NCBI GenBank assembly: GCA_905147135.1
Contig: LR990051.1
Location: 19,249,115 to 19,313,114, forward strand
Source of the DNA: Blastobasis lacticolella
Lineage: Eukaryota; Arthropoda; Insecta; Lepidoptera; Blastobasidae
Direction of reading: 5' to 3'
DNA: 64,000 bases
A program made the position numbers and the translations under genes. The notes under the pieces were generated by a model. It saw nothing but the letters and a program-made list of their open reading frames with translations. It ran no database searches and was not told the DNA's origin. This document shows positions 42,906-53,692 of the stretch, piece after piece. Positions within the stretch are counted from its first letter, which is position 1. Each line of letters opens with the position of its first letter.

Positions 42906-43053
42906 CAGCCCCTGACCCCACTGCTGGATTAGAGCCTCCTTTACTAATGTGGAGGGTATTGCCATATATCCACGCTTGGCAGGCGAGTTGGAGATCGCAG
43001 TGTCGTAAACACAATCAAAGTCCTGCTGCCCATTTTCTGAACAACGGAGGTCA
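42906..43053 (-). mobile_element. Family D copy, partial
   Basis: TCCACGCTTGGCAGGCGAGT, TGGAGATCGCAGTGT and CTGCTGCCCATTTTC match the central part of family D in reverse, with losses at both ends. Confidence 0.6.
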
Positions 43054-43528
43054 TCGCCTGTTTACATTTAAGACTATATAATTGTTTAATGTCGGGGTAT
43101 TGTTAACCGTATAGTCACCGCGTAATAACTGGATAGAAATGTGCAGTACTACGCGCGGTGACTACGCGGGTGCGACATGGTGACAGTGCGGTGACTACGC
43201 AACCGCTGCGCGTTTGTTTACAAATAATAAAATAAGCTTTCTGTCATTGTAATAGAAACCAAAATTGAATAAAGATTTGGGACAAATGGTGTACGCCTGT
43301 ATGGATTCTTAGCAGCTCCATGTTCAGATGATCTGTCAAGCGCTGTCGCAAGTTGCGAACTCTCCGCCGGCGGCCAGATTAACACCTGTACCGCCCGGCT
43401 TTGTTTGGCTACCGTCGCCAGGGGGTACATGAAGTATGAGATATTAATGGCTGAGTTCAACTTGCTTCGTCTTTCGAGTTGGCCCGTAACTTGTTTCGAG
43501 TAGAGTTTAGAGCCTCGGTTGTGAATTG
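43054..43528. other. No gene; short CpG-rich direct repeats
   Basis: GCGGTGACTACGC occurs at 43155 and again at 43188, within a CG-rich stretch. The 115-codon reverse frame at 43218-43565 overlaps a SINE-A end and has no recognisable domain. Confidence 0.35.
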
Positions 43529-43622
43529 TAATTACCTGATTTCCGAAATCCTGGATCATGGTCAAAGCGGACCCCGGGCCCTCGTGCGCGAGAGTACAAC
43601 CGGGATATTAACGCCAAGGTCT
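43529..43622 (+). mobile_element. SINE-A 3' end
   Basis: TAATTACCTGATTTCCGAAA, GATCATGGTCAAAGCGG, CCCCGGGCCCTCGTGCGCGA and GATATTAACGCCAAGGTC. Truncated at its 5' side at the same position as the copy at 35131. Confidence 0.85.
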
Positions 43623-43690
43623 TTTTTTCCTCTTTATAATTAGTATTGATTTACATTTAAGTGGAAAATATATAAATATAAATACTGTTT

Positions 43691-43895
43691 GACAAGTTGA
43701 GTGGTTCAGTTCGCCGGTCGCCACGCACAGGTCCCGGGTTCGAATCCCGGCCCAGCAGAAATTTAAATGATGAATTTTCATTTCTGTTAGGGGTCTGAGT
43801 GTAGTGTTTATAACAAGTATGTATTTAAAAAAAGTAAGCTTTACTTTGGAGCTAGATAGCTGTGTTAATAATAATTGTCCAAGCATTGTGTTTAT
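43691..43895 (+). mobile_element. SINE-B copy
   Basis: GAGTGGTTCAGTTCGCCGGT, GGGTTCGAATCCCGGCC, AAATTTAAATGATGAATTTT, GGGGTCTGAGTGTAG and GGAGCTAGATAGCTGTGT. A short deletion lies in the head. The B-box is a perfect GGTTCGAATCC. Confidence 0.88.
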
Positions 43896-44194
43896 TATTT
43901 ACTGTAAACAGACAGACGTGGTTTATTTGTGTATTCATCTGTAGTTACGAGGCATGGAAATACCAATACACGATAGCAAGTTCCGATATGGTGAAGTTAA
44001 GAGGTGTTACCGGTAACGTTGCACGAGTTTGCAACTTTGTTCAAACAGTTTCTTCAGCCAGGATGGGATTAAATAGACTGGCTTTATTTTAATCTTCGTG
44101 CGAGTCTGCGTGGTGTTTTGTTTACACCTTGTTGTTTATATTGTCAGTGGTGTTTATGAAGCTTATTTAAATAAGTATTGGACATACATACATA

Positions 44195-44350
44195 TAGCTC
44201 ACGCCTCTTTCCCACAGGTGGGGTAGGTAGAGACTATGGACCGCCACTTTTTTCTGTCCAGATACAACTCCATAGCCTCGTAAATATCTACAACTCTTTT
44301 TATACATCTCCTTCTACTCGTATGGTTGCAACTTCGGACCCCAGCTTTTT
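44195..44350 (-). mobile_element. Unclassified dispersed repeat
   Basis: CACGCCTCTTTCCCACAGGT, GGGTAGGTAGAGACTATGGA and CCGCCACTTTTTTCTGTCC form a block of the kind repeatedly found in lepidopteran genomes, by my recollection. It is a single copy here, so the class cannot be tested. Confidence 0.35.
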
Positions 44351-44559
44351 GAAGTATAGGAGAGCATGTTAATTCCTTCATTGATTTGTATTACTGTCTT
44401 AAGAATTCATATGTTCATACAATAATTATCATAATGGCGAAACTTTTTGAACTTTCGTTTTATGGCTCTGTGGTATCTGGGACGAAAAAATATAATATAT
44501 CTTATAAAATATTTATTTTCGTCGCATAATATTATTATGGTGCAACTTCCTAAATTGTG

Positions 44560-44626
44560 TATCTGCAACCCTTCCGAAACCCACCTGTTGGGGGACCTTA
44601 ACCTGGACATAACGCTAAGATGATTT
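44560..44626 (+). mobile_element. Degenerate SINE-A 3' terminus
   Basis: TTAACCTGGACATAACGCTA then AGATGA followed by a T run corresponds to the SINE-A ending (ACCGGGACATTAACGCCAAG then ATGA). Confidence 0.4.
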
Positions 44627-44953
44627 TTTTAGGTCAAATATTATAACATTTGTAAGTAAGTAAGCAAAGTAAAGTAAAAAGAAAAATTGAGAAAGTTTAT
44701 CTCTGTTTAAGCATTTTACCTTATGGGCACTATCCCCTTCAGTGGCAGCGATTTGGGACATGTTGGTTAGTTTTTTTAGTGAAATTTTTTGTCATTGTTT
44801 ATTTTTTGTTTTGTTTGTGTGATAAAGTACCTATATAGTATTTATAACTAATTAACTAAGTAATAATGTATGTATTAATAATCTATGGTACATGTGACTG
44901 AAAATAAACGAATTTGATTATTTATACAAATCGAAACAATTATTATTATTTAT

Positions 44954-45010
44954 TACCAGGCATTTGATGATGGAGCATACCTGCCTAGGAACAACCTATT
45001 CACTTTAACA
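44954..45010 (+). mobile_element. Dispersed repeat family E, internally deleted
   Basis: CCAGGCATTTGATGATGGAG joins directly to CCTGCCTAGGAACAACCTAT then TCACTTTAA. Compared with 48855 about 35 central bases are missing. Confidence 0.5.
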
Positions 45011-45448
45011 CAACAAAGCCTATGCCCAGCACTTACTTACCAATCTCGCTGTACCTCTTCAGCACACAACAGCCGCCAAAAAGCCCGCCCACACCAGGGC
45101 CGAGAAAAAATGGCTGCCGAGGGTGCATCAGTGTACCTGACGTAATTCATGCAAACGAATGCAAGCCAATTAATTTGAGCAGTCTGCGCGGATCTGCTGG
45201 CGTCGCGGAAAACTTGGCCGGCTGTAACAGTGCTTGCACATGGTACGGAAAACTGTCTAAACTGTGGTGGCTAAACTGTCGCGGTTGATCCAATTCGCGA
45301 TAATTCCAAATTTAAATAAAACCTAAAACTAAAGGTCCAACGCAATTGGACCAACCGCAAATTGGTTTGCATTTTTTTATATGTATAACAGAATAAGGTC
45401 TTTTCAAACCAATGAAAAGTGATCACCGCCGCCCATAGACGGCAAGTT
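45011..45448. other. No supported gene
   Basis: An 88-codon frame at 45022-45288 has no domain. GGTCCAACGCAATTGGACC at about 45332 is a small inverted repeat. Confidence 0.3.
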
Positions 45449-45780
45449 CAAGTTCAATTTATTCAGTTCAAAAATTATACAATTTACATGTCAATACTTT
45501 ACATTATAGTATGAATACATTATTATCATGTCAATTTACATTTCATAACATTATTGTCGTAACAGCCTTTTTAAATATTAAATTTTTGTAATACCTATAG
45601 GAATAATAAAATGTTGGGCTCGACGACACCCTTATTTAACTAAAATACACCCGGGGAGACGCCTACCGCGTCAGGCACGTCTGACGACACGACACAGATG
45701 ATGTCTAAAATCGGTAGCGTGTTCTCGCCAGTGTGCACGGCCCTTAATTTCCGTAATTAATACAGCAATATCTCGACTGC
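45449..45780 (-). mobile_element. Probable LINE 3' end
   Basis: CAAGTTCAAGTTCAATTTAT then TCAGTTCAAAAA is, in reverse, a typical AATAAATTG-type LINE tail with a TTGAAC microsatellite. Further inside, GGGGAGACGCCTACCGCG and neighbours are GC-richer, as coding LINE remnants often are, but no clear frame survives. Confidence 0.4.
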
Positions 45781-46250
45781 TGCGATGAGATTCAGTAAGA
45801 TTAAGGTGTTCCATTAACGGGCTGATGGGGTAAAAAATCCTACCCTTTCTTCGTCTGCTGAATGAGTTATCTCTAATTGTGATAGCATGCTTTTTAGATG
45901 GGTGTAATCAGCTTCCTAATAATTCAAACCGTGTTTGGGATATTGGATAAATTTTTATTATTGATTTCTGCCGACTTGAGGGTAATTTCATTATTTTCAT
46001 AGATTGAGGTCAAGAGTTTGATTTACGTTATTGTAATTCAATAATTGTTATTGCTACAAGTTTGGAAAACACATACGTTTGCGAGTGATCAGGATCCCCC
46101 AATAGGTCTATATTTCCTGTAGGAACTAAACATAATGAATAATAACTTCGCTCACCACAATAAATAATTATATTTTCATAAACAACCTCCTAAACAAATG
46201 CTTAAAATACACGAATGACAATACCAGTAGAAAAGAACAAAACAAAGCGC
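45781..46250. other. No gene seen
   Basis: AT-rich unique-looking DNA. Confidence 0.3.
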
Positions 46251-46252
46251 CA

Positions 46253-46266
46253 TATCGATATCGATA
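46253..46266. promoter_or_regulatory. Two overlapping TATCGATA (DRE) palindromes
   Basis: TATCGATATCGATA contains two full DRE octamers sharing TA. In Drosophila this octamer is bound by DREF, and its CGATA core by the boundary factor BEAF-32. Further copies lie at 46483, 47022-47037 and 50472-50485. Whether it is active here is unknown. Confidence 0.4.
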
Positions 46267-46506
46267 ACCCGAAATAAACAAGCCACATTTCACCGTGCAG
46301 CAAAATGCACAAAAGGTAAACCCTCATAAAATATTTCATATTATCTGAACTGCAAAAGTCTGTTATTCGGTGCGCTGCGGGGCATACGGCTAGTGATGTG
46401 CCATGAAATAGCTCAATAACTCATCGATACTCACTAGACGCCAGACTGCATAACTCAACGTGTGCGAGGGCGTGGCGGAATGTATCGATAAAAGTCTTGT
46501 CGAGAT

Positions 46507-46850
46507 TTAGAACCTTAGACTTGGCTTTATTTGTAGATTTTCCTTTAAAACGTTTAAGATGGTGTTATGTGATGGTGGGATAGTACGTTGTGTGTTGCAC
46601 GTTGATGGTTTGTGTAATGTCTTTAGTGTGTATGTATGAATAAATATATGAATAACGAATAAATATAATAGTAACCAGAGCGAGTAACAAGAGTCTAGAG
46701 CACACACTTAAAATTACCCATGACCTATATAATCGTACATTTATATTTAACGTATTGAGAAAGGGAAACCATGAATTTAATTTAATTTTGTTTTATTCTG
46801 AATATATTTTTTATTTTAGCACTGTGACAACCATGTTTTTGTAACTATGT
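46507..46850. other. No supported gene
   Basis: A 66-codon reverse frame at 46507-46707 has no recognisable motif. Sequence is AT-rich. Confidence 0.3.
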
Positions 46851-46925
46851 AGGCAAGCATATTTTTACCAGCATCTCACCTGATGTTAATTGATGATGCG
46901 TTCGAAGATGGAACATCAGCTGATG
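46851..46925 (+). mobile_element. Dispersed repeat family E, degenerate
   Basis: CAGCATCTCACCTGATGTTA, ATTGATGATGCGTTCGAAGA and TGGAACATC follow the family order with many changes. Confidence 0.4.
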
Positions 46926-47021
46926 GATGAAATGAAATGGATGAATCAGATGGGACGTCACCCTATTATTGTTGGCCTTTAAGGAGTCCACTTCATACTG
47001 TTACAAGATTATAATAGCTGA

Positions 47022-47037
47022 TATCGATATATCGATA
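47022..47037. promoter_or_regulatory. Two adjacent TATCGATA (DRE) palindromes
   Basis: TATCGATATATCGATA: two abutting octamers. Followed at 47047 by GTCACTAGCACATCAC, which resembles in reverse the CTAGTGATGTGCC at 46392, so the two DRE groups may mark the ends of one old inverted-repeat element. Confidence 0.35.
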
Positions 47038-47324
47038 AAACCTTCCACGTCACTAGCACATCACACGGGGCACGTAACAAATGTTATGGAGCTACTGGAG
47101 CCTGTATGACTCCAGTTTGTCTCTAAACACACAATTTCACTCTTATTTCAGTAACTAATGTTCTTGATCCAGAGCGTTTGCATAAGAAAGGCTTGCGGAA
47201 GCTATAAGATATTCTTATTATGTATGGTGGGCTAGCTTTTGCTGTGATAAAGCAGCATATTTCCATACATACATTTTTTTATGTCTTTTGGTAGATATTC
47301 AGGCCTCGGATTACCTGAAAGTGG

Positions 47325-47690
47325 TCACCGCTGCTTATAAACATTAGCAACGCTAGCGGTATCGCCAAAATTGTCTACCTCTAAAAAGTAATACTAAAAA
47401 GCCCTCTAAAAAGAGGCCAATGCCACAGTCCCGATTGAGGACTGTTTATTCATAATTCCTTAAGACAAAAGCTACGCAAATCTAATCACGTACGTGCAAG
47501 ATGTGGAATAAGCTCCCTCCGGAAGTCTTTCCTTTGCACTATAACATGGGGTTCTACAAAAGGCATGTCTTCAGGTATCTCAAAGGTTGGTACCGCATCC
47601 GCTCCCCTTAGGTTGCAGATGTCGTGTACGACGATGGACGCGTACTATCAGATGAGCCGTACGTCCGTGTGCCTCCATAGGTAATAATCA
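47325..47690 (+). pseudogene. LINE-beta C-terminus, best-preserved frame
   Basis: From about 47502 the plus strand encodes MWNKLPPEVFPLHYNMGFYK then RHVFRYLKGWYRIRSP and a stop. This is the LWNxLPxxVFPxxYNxxxFKRxV ending of Jockey-like LINE ORF2 proteins. Upstream (47325-47400) lies a piece of the related tail in the other orientation (AAGTGGTCACCGCTGC), so two fragments abut. The sequence after the stop (GATGTCGTGTACGACGATGG) matches the tails at 15560 and 17390. RT and endonuclease are absent. Confidence 0.72.
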
Positions 47691-48229
47691 GTAGGTTATT
47701 AGACTTAAAGCCCTCTGTTTATAGAATCTTACAATAGTGGAAAATATTTTAATAGGAAAATGGTAACGACTTACTGATTTAATTGGCGCAAAAAGTAGTC
47801 TAAAAATGCGTCACTGTCAATGACCTGCCGGCTGATCGAGAGGTCAATGACACTTGAAATATTAATAAGTCAATGCTCCAAAAATTGTGTAGAAATCGTA
47901 ATTGATTCTCAGGTGAATAGTTATCGCTGTCGCCTCAATCTATGTTTGCTCAAAAGCTTGCCGTTTTAGTGGACAATCGAGTTACAATCTGTCTTGGAAA
48001 TAGTCCAATGGCAGTTCAATGAAATGTCAATGGAAAACCATTGGTTTTAAATCAGTAGCAGATAACCAAAACGTGTCAACTCCTTCTCCACTCGTTTTCC
48101 GAATCTCAAGAGATTCAATTAAGCAATTCGTAAATTTAGCGGACTTGGAGCCCTGGTTGTAAGCGACTATGTATCCGAAAAAGAGCTTATTTTTAACCCT
48201 TGACAAAAATAAGGGTGTTATAATTTTCA
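47691..48229. other. No gene seen
   Basis: Unique-looking DNA with a 67-codon reverse frame (48027-48230) lacking motifs. Confidence 0.3.
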
Positions 48230-48412
48230 CGTGTTTATCTGTGGCTCTGTTAATATGCGGAGGTGTGTGTCTCCTCGTAGCTCCTGACCGAACGTACCAA
48301 TTTCGATGCTGGTTTTTTATTTAAAAGGCAGTTTAATCGAGATAGTTTTAAGCTGTGTTTCATTAAAATCGGTTTAGTAGTTTAGAAAATATTTGACTAT
48401 AAGTTCGAGAGT
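48230..48412 (+). mobile_element. Degenerate dispersed repeat (also at 8.4 and 36.3 kb)
   Basis: CGTAGCTCCTGACCGAACGT, CCAATTTCGATGCTGG, GGCAGTTTAATCGAGATAGT and AAAATCGGTTTAGTAGTTTA. The three copies share order but not ends. It is probably the interior of a DNA element. Confidence 0.5.
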
Positions 48413-48854
48413 TTTCCAATGTTTCAACAAATTGAGTTCTTCAAAACTTCCCGGGGTCGCACCCGTAAGTCCATCAGCTTGCATCAACTCCCTAAGGTTG
48501 CTATCTTCCAGATAATCGCGGCCATCCGTCCACGTCGCTGCCCTTCGAGGGGACACCTTTATACCGTTTGTTTGTTTACTTCAGTCAATGTTGTAGGTTC
48601 TTGGTTTATACGCGGATTTAGACGGACACTGTTTAGCTAATGGGATGTTTGAGGATAAAGGAGCTTATGAGAGTAGTGGAAAATGTTTGATAGTAAGGAT
48701 ATTAACGGGGCTAATAAATCATTATTTCTTTGAGAAGGGAAGGGGGAGGGGTAGATTATGTCCACCCATCGGTGGACATAATTTCGATTTAAATTATAAT
48801 GATGAGTAATTTTATTGCTCGTAAATTAATTATAGAAAGATTTTGTAATATTAG

Positions 48855-48990
48855 TCTAGCCAGGCATTTTACCGCTATTTCACCTGGTGCTAAGTGACGA
48901 TGCGACCGAATATGGAGCAATTCTGTCTAGGAACAGTCTATTCACTCTAGCCTTGAAGGCGTCCAGATTATAATGGTTCGCTGCGTCCAG
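48855..48990 (+). mobile_element. Dispersed repeat family E, longest copy
   Basis: CTAGCCAGGCATTTTACCGC, CCTGGTGCTAAGTGACGATG, CTGTCTAGGAACAGTCTATT, CACTCTAGCCTTGAAGGCGT and CCAGATTATAATGG. It extends the family about 25 bases beyond the other copies. Confidence 0.6.
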
Positions 48991-49800
48991 CGGGGCTATT
49001 GTCTAACTCAGTTCATAACTGAATTTGATATTAAATAATTCTACACTACGTAATCTACGTTAGCGACTGGCAATAGCGTCTACCAAATTAGAGTAGTGTA
49101 AGATTATCTTATGTCAAATTAAATTGCCCACTGAGATAGCCAGTAACCCCTCAGGTCCCTACTTAACTAGGTACATAGTATGTATTTAGACAAGTCATCT
49201 ACCGACGTATAGAGTATATAGCTTGAACACTTCTTGAAAGTCCACAAACAAAGTAACATATGAAATGATATTATATTTTAGAATCGTTCATCACTTTCTT
49301 AGCACATCCGTACACAAAACGTCATCACGAATACCAATAATTCAATACAAACTTCCACCAACAGCCCCGCACTAATTGACGGTATTTCCACTCCACTTCC
49401 TAAGTCCGGAGCAATCGGCAAAACGAGTCGCCGGTGCACAGGGACGGTTGCCAAAAAACTTGCCGCCACACGTAAGCCATTACCTACAAACTAAACGATC
49501 ACCGGACCTCATTACGGGTTGCCCCCCTGCTTTGCCCCCCTTGCCCCCGTCAGGCCGGGGGTAAGTGACTCCGAACGGAAATAAAGGTGCACACGACTGG
49601 AGGTAATGTTAATTGAATTTCTGCAGACGCCCGGTGTAGGGATGGGGAGGGATGAGTTGTCGATAAATCCTAGCTATTCTAAATAAGTGCAGTTTGGCAA
49701 GAAAGTTGTAAAAATTTTGAGAGTGCTATTTGATAGAAGAAGTACTCAATTTGACAGAAATTTATTGTTGCAAGAACAGTAGTTTCTGTTCGTGACTTTC
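48991..49800. other. No supported gene; C-rich patch
   Basis: A 62-codon frame at 49376-49564 ends in a C-rich run (TTGCCCCCCTGCTTTGCCCC) and has no domain. The rest is unremarkable. Confidence 0.3.
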
Positions 49801-49816
49801 TTGTTAGTCTATATTT

Positions 49817-50028
49817 TAAAATGTAAAAGTAACTCTACCTGTTCGTCTGTATGTTTTCACGCCAAAACGGTTAATTAGATTGGATGAAATTTGCCAAAAA
49901 TATGGGAACTTTGAGGTAATCATTATCTCCAAAAATCAATCTGAAGAGAGATGAAAGTTTGTATTATAATTTCGCATGTTAGATATATGAAATTGCTCCA
50001 TCCAGACGAAAGTGCAGGCAAACGCTAG
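49817..50028 (+). mobile_element. Helitron-like element (H1 group)
   Basis: CACGCCAAAACGGTTAATTA, GGATGAAATTTGCC and GAAATTGCTCCATCCAGACG lead to GCAGGCAAACGCTAG. The end CTAG at 50025-50028 is intact, but the GAAGTCGCG hairpin has decayed to GAAAGTGCAG. Confidence 0.5.
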
Positions 50029-50339
50029 TAGATAATATGTGTATACTGTACACTATGTGTATAGTGAATTACTGTGTTATACTTTAAATAAGTATGTGAC
50101 AATGTGGTGGTATCTAACCTGCGTCAATTTAATGCGTTTTATATCGCTATATAAGGATATAAACTATATGACCATACTTCCATACTGTATACTTTTATAG
50201 CATCAACACCTTTGACTTACGGGTATAGAACAAAACGAATAATGTCTGTCTACCTGGCTAGTCCAATAAAAAAAATTATAGACTAACCAGACCTTCAACA
50301 GAAGCAAATGGGTAGCACGGTTTTCTGGTGAGTTATTTC

Positions 50340-50421
50340 AAAACTGCGACCTACCTGAGAAGCGTGGGAATTATGGCTAAGCCTTTTACTCTAGTGGGAT
50401 AGCCTATAACAATGGGCTGTT
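50340..50421 (+). mobile_element. Family D 3' fragment
   Basis: CTGCGACCTACCTGAGAAGC, GTGGGAATTATGGCTAAG and ATAACAATGGGCTG correspond to the 3' third of family D (GCGTGGAGATTATGGCAACA ... TTATGGGCTG). Confidence 0.45.
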
Positions 50422-50471
50422 TCTCTAGAGTAGACATATAGGTAAAACATCACATAAACTATAATCGATGT

Positions 50472-50485
50472 TATCGATATCGATA
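50472..50485. promoter_or_regulatory. Two overlapping TATCGATA (DRE) palindromes
   Basis: TATCGATATCGATA again, identical to 46253-46266, followed at 50525 by a CG-rich stretch (GATACGCGCGGTCGTCGCAC). A housekeeping-type promoter or boundary is possible but no gene is seen downstream. Confidence 0.4.
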
Positions 50486-51735
50486 ATAAAAACATTGATG
50501 ACATCCCTGCGGCCAGTTGGCGAGTGATACGCGCGGTCGTCGCACGCAAGATTAAACGTCACAAACCTTCTTATATTTCCACCAGAAGAGGGAGCTGCCT
50601 CCTACCTGTGCCGACACCATCGTCTCTATTGCAAACCAATAAGGTTTAAATTCCAATAATTGAAAGTTACTGTAAGTTTGTAAGAAAAACAGTCACCAGC
50701 AGGAACTTTTAAATATAACACTTCAATTTTAAGAGTCTTGGCTTAATTGTTTAGGTAATTGTTTTAGAGGGTAGCGAGAAATAAGGAATGGTATTTCAGT
50801 TTACATCTGGACTTAGTTTTGTTTGTTTCATATTGTATGTAGTTGTGAAAGTGGGGTAATCTGTTGTAATCTGTTGTGTGTTTGGTTTGTGTACAACATC
50901 CTTAAAAATATTTTGTTTTTGTTTTGTATCATCATTGTAAGGGTCCTACGAAAATTATTTAATTCGGTACGTAATCGTTGACAAGGTACGAAGGTCACGG
51001 ACGAGAGCTTGAAAAGAAGCAGTGCTGCCAGGTCTGTTTGAGTGTTGTGCGCTAGATCAGTTTAAAAAAGCGCTAGATTTTTACAATTAGGAATTACAAG
51101 TTACATTCCACAACCATACCTAGTGTTTGACTGGTCAAGAAATTAATTAGTTGGCTTTTACTAGAGCGGCATAAACAGGAGCTCGTTGAGCTCGCTCAGT
51201 CAGTGGTTTATGATATGTACGTATATCATATTCACCTTAGTTTAGCATTAAAAATAAAAAAAAAACCTCAGGTTTATTGAGTCAAAATCTTACATATTTT
51301 GGTATATTACAGTTTTAAGTATTTAACAACTATTTCGATTAGTAGTCAAATATTAGGAATGGGAATTGATTACCCTGAAATTCCGTTAAATCTGGCGCCG
51401 AAAGCGCTAAAATTGAAGAGAAGAGGTTCGTTATATCGCTCGGTGTGCAGCGCAGAGTCGCGGCCGCGAACACGCGCCTCCCGCGATGCCCGTGCTACCC
51501 ATGTCGCCATGTCAACCCGTAGTCCCGTTGCTGGTTCAAAGTAGGCATAAGTACTTTAAGACAGGCAGACACACATGTTTTCTTATATAATTTAGTTATT
51601 ACTTTGTGTTTGGGGGAGGTGATGCTGTGTGTTGTGTCCACCTGCACTCCCAAGACAACCGTGAGCACAACAATTTAATGTCGCGGATCGTGACGAGGTT
51701 GCAACAGCGACACGCAAATTTCTGTGGAAATATCG
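50486..51735. other. No supported gene
   Basis: Includes a CpG-rich patch at 51440-51530 inside an 81-codon frame (51299-51544) without motifs. The patch could be a fragment of a real exon or a decayed element; nothing in the sequence settles it. Confidence 0.3.
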
Positions 51736-52165
51736 TTATTTATTTATTTATTTATTTAACAATTTATTGCACACAATAAAGAAATACAGAGATATAACAT
51801 AGATATAACTGACACAACAGGCACTACTTATTTCTAAAAGAAATTTCTTCCAGCAGGCCTACAGAAAGGAAATGTTTAGCTAAGAAATGCAGATACGACG
51901 CGCACAATTAATGAATAATTATAAAATACATATGAATATGACTAATTTTTATATACTATATCAATAAATACATACATACTATACACTTAAATACTACTAC
52001 ATATCAATACAAATTAATAAAATTTATGGACTAGACAGGGACAGTGGTCTTTTACTCGCTTTTTGAATATAGGCAGTGACGGACTGTCACGCACCACATG
52101 CGGGAGAGAGTTCCACAGTCTTGCAGCAGTTATTACCCGAACGCAATTCATTGTTGCAATCAAGG
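51736..52165 (-). pseudogene. LINE 3' end: C-terminal frame, 3' UTR and tail
   Basis: The reverse frame (stop at 52014) contains ITAARLWNSLPHVVRDSPSL then PIFKKRVKDHC. RLWNSLPxxVRxxxSLxxFKxRxK is the standard C-terminal ending of Jockey-type LINE ORF2. A 3' untranslated region of about 250 bp follows on the reverse strand, then TTTATTGTGTGCAATAAATT and a (TAAA)n tail (51736-51759 on the plus strand as TTTA). 5'-truncated, close to the junction with an RTE-like piece at 52190. Confidence 0.75.
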
Positions 52166-52189
52166 ATATTATTACTCCTGTTGATGATG

Positions 52190-52350
52190 ATGAACGTGGA
52201 AACATATATAGCGGAAGAACCAAAAAGAAATGGATTGATACGCCGGTTGCGAGAGCCAACAGTTTACGACGCGAGGATGGCGAAGATCTGGCGAAATGGA
52301 GAAAAAAAGGAGTAATCCTACCCGACTCTGCTAGAAACTGGGATTAACCA
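52190..52350 (+). pseudogene. RTE-type LINE C-terminal fragment
   Basis: The plus frame reads GRTKKKWIDTPVARANSLRR, then EDGEDLAKWRKKGVI, then NWD and a stop. GRxKKRWxD followed by AxDRxKWRxxxRxADPAxxWD is the C-terminal signature of RTE-type non-LTR elements. Differences in the middle suggest small frameshifts. It is followed by GGATGATGATGGA, the expected GATGAT-type 3' end. It begins within about 30 bp of the oppositely oriented Jockey-type fragment. Confidence 0.68.
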
Positions 52351-52682
52351 CTCGGATGATGATGGACGACTATTATTATTAAACCTCACTACCTGGAATA
52401 CAGTCGTTAAAACAAACTTACAGTCCCACCAACCTCATACTCAACCTTTCTAATACCATAAGTGCAACCAGCAATGAATAACACACAATCCAGTGCGCGA
52501 CTCACCCTCAGGCACGTAAAGACTTAAGAAAACTATTGCGCCGTTCCAAAGACGCCATAACACAAATCTTGCCCTCTATTAAGTGGCCACAGATTACCTG
52601 ACATAATCCGCCATTATGAGGCAAGAGGTAAAAAGGCAGAGAAGTCGCATTTTGTGGATTATGTAATATGTACGTAATTGAA

Positions 52683-53050
52683 GCGTCGGTGGCTGTGTTG
52701 TTAAGGTATCTGATTCGTAAGCGAGAGGTACCGGGTTTGAATACCAGATACCCACTGCAGCCATGTACCAATGACTCTTTTCTGAGTTATGTTTAGTTAG
52801 TATACCCATTAATTGAATGCTAACCGATGCTCTTACGGTGATGGAAAACATCGTGATGAAACCTGTATATTCCGGCGTCTGAATGAGTAACCGTGATCCA
52901 ATCTGGTCTGGTTCCCCTGGTAGCAGGGTAACGGAAGTCAGATGGGACTCGCTCGAAATTATCTGATCTGCCATGTCCTAAATCATGGCCAAGGCGAAGA
53001 CCGGGCCCTCGGACGCGAGAGCACAAATAGGACATTAAAGCCAAAATGAT
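52683..53050 (+). mobile_element. SINE-A copy, full length
   Basis: Head GCGTCGGTGGCTGTGTTGTT, GTAAGCGAGAGGTACCGGGT and TTGAATACC; body CTTTTCTGAGTTATGT, CTAACCGATGCTCTTACGGT, CATCGTGATGAAACC, GGTTCCCCTGGTAGCAGGGT and GAGAGCACAAATAGGACATT; end CCAAAATGA. Small insertions lie in the head (AGATACC repeat) and after the CTTTTCTGAG block. Confidence 0.9.
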
Positions 53051-53089
53051 TACTATTGGAGCCCAAGTGTGCCTTGATACCGTCATATC

Positions 53090-53622
53090 TATCTCTACTG
53101 TGATCCGGTTTTGAAGGACAAGGTAGGATGAGCAATATTATTGACAAGTAAGGGCAGTTCTTAATTTTTAAAAATCTATGTTCCAGGTACTGTTTCGAAA
53201 GCCAGTACACGAAATGCGTTGTGTCAATGAACCAAAGTAAATTTCTAATGAAGCTATCCGTAACAAAGGCGACGTCTCCAAGCTACCCGCCCGTGGCCAC
53301 CCGTACGTGCCCGCCTCGCCACACCTTTACTTAGCGTCGGAAACGCTCCGGAGTGGCGGAAAATGGCAGAACGGCGGGACGATTGAAAGAAATTGCCCCA
53401 AAAATTGCTCTTTGCGTTGCTAAGAACGCGTGCTTAGGACGTCGTAATGGGTGGAGTGTTCAGGGCTTTTTGGTTGAAATACATGTTTAGGTATTGATGG
53501 TTGGAGTTATCACGCGACTCGCACAGGATTTAATAAGCGAATGCGTTATTACAGTTCAGTCATAAGCAGAAGCAGCAGTTACCTACCTTGTATTTTCATA
53601 CACACGAGTTATCATCATCATC
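53090..53622. other. No supported gene; GC-rich patch
   Basis: 53270-53470 is GC-richer (GCCCGTGGCCACCCGTACGT, GGAAACGCTCCGGAGTGGCG) without an open frame or a repeat match. A candidate for conserved non-coding or old unique sequence. Confidence 0.3.
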
Positions 53623-53692
53623 GTCATCTTGGCGGTATTTCCCGGTTGCGCCCCCGCGCAGTACGCGAGGACCCAGAGTCCGCTTTCCTGCT
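53623..53692 (-). mobile_element. SINE-A 3' terminus
   Basis: TCATCTTGGCGGTATTTCCC, GGTTGCGCCCCCGCGCAGTA, CGCGAGGACCCAGAGTCCGC is the reverse of the SINE-A end. Preceded by ATCATCATCATC. Confidence 0.65.

Noticed and set aside
43218..43565. 115-codon reverse frame
   Set aside because: Overlaps a SINE-A end and a CG-rich patch; no recognisable domain.
46392..47060. Possible TIR element bounded by CTAGTGATGTG and GTCACTAG
   Set aside because: End similarity is about 11 bases only, no target duplication and no second copy; kept only as a remark with the DRE sites.
52594..52974. 126-codon reverse frame, the longest in the window
   Set aside because: It is the antisense translation of the SINE-A copy at 52683-53050.
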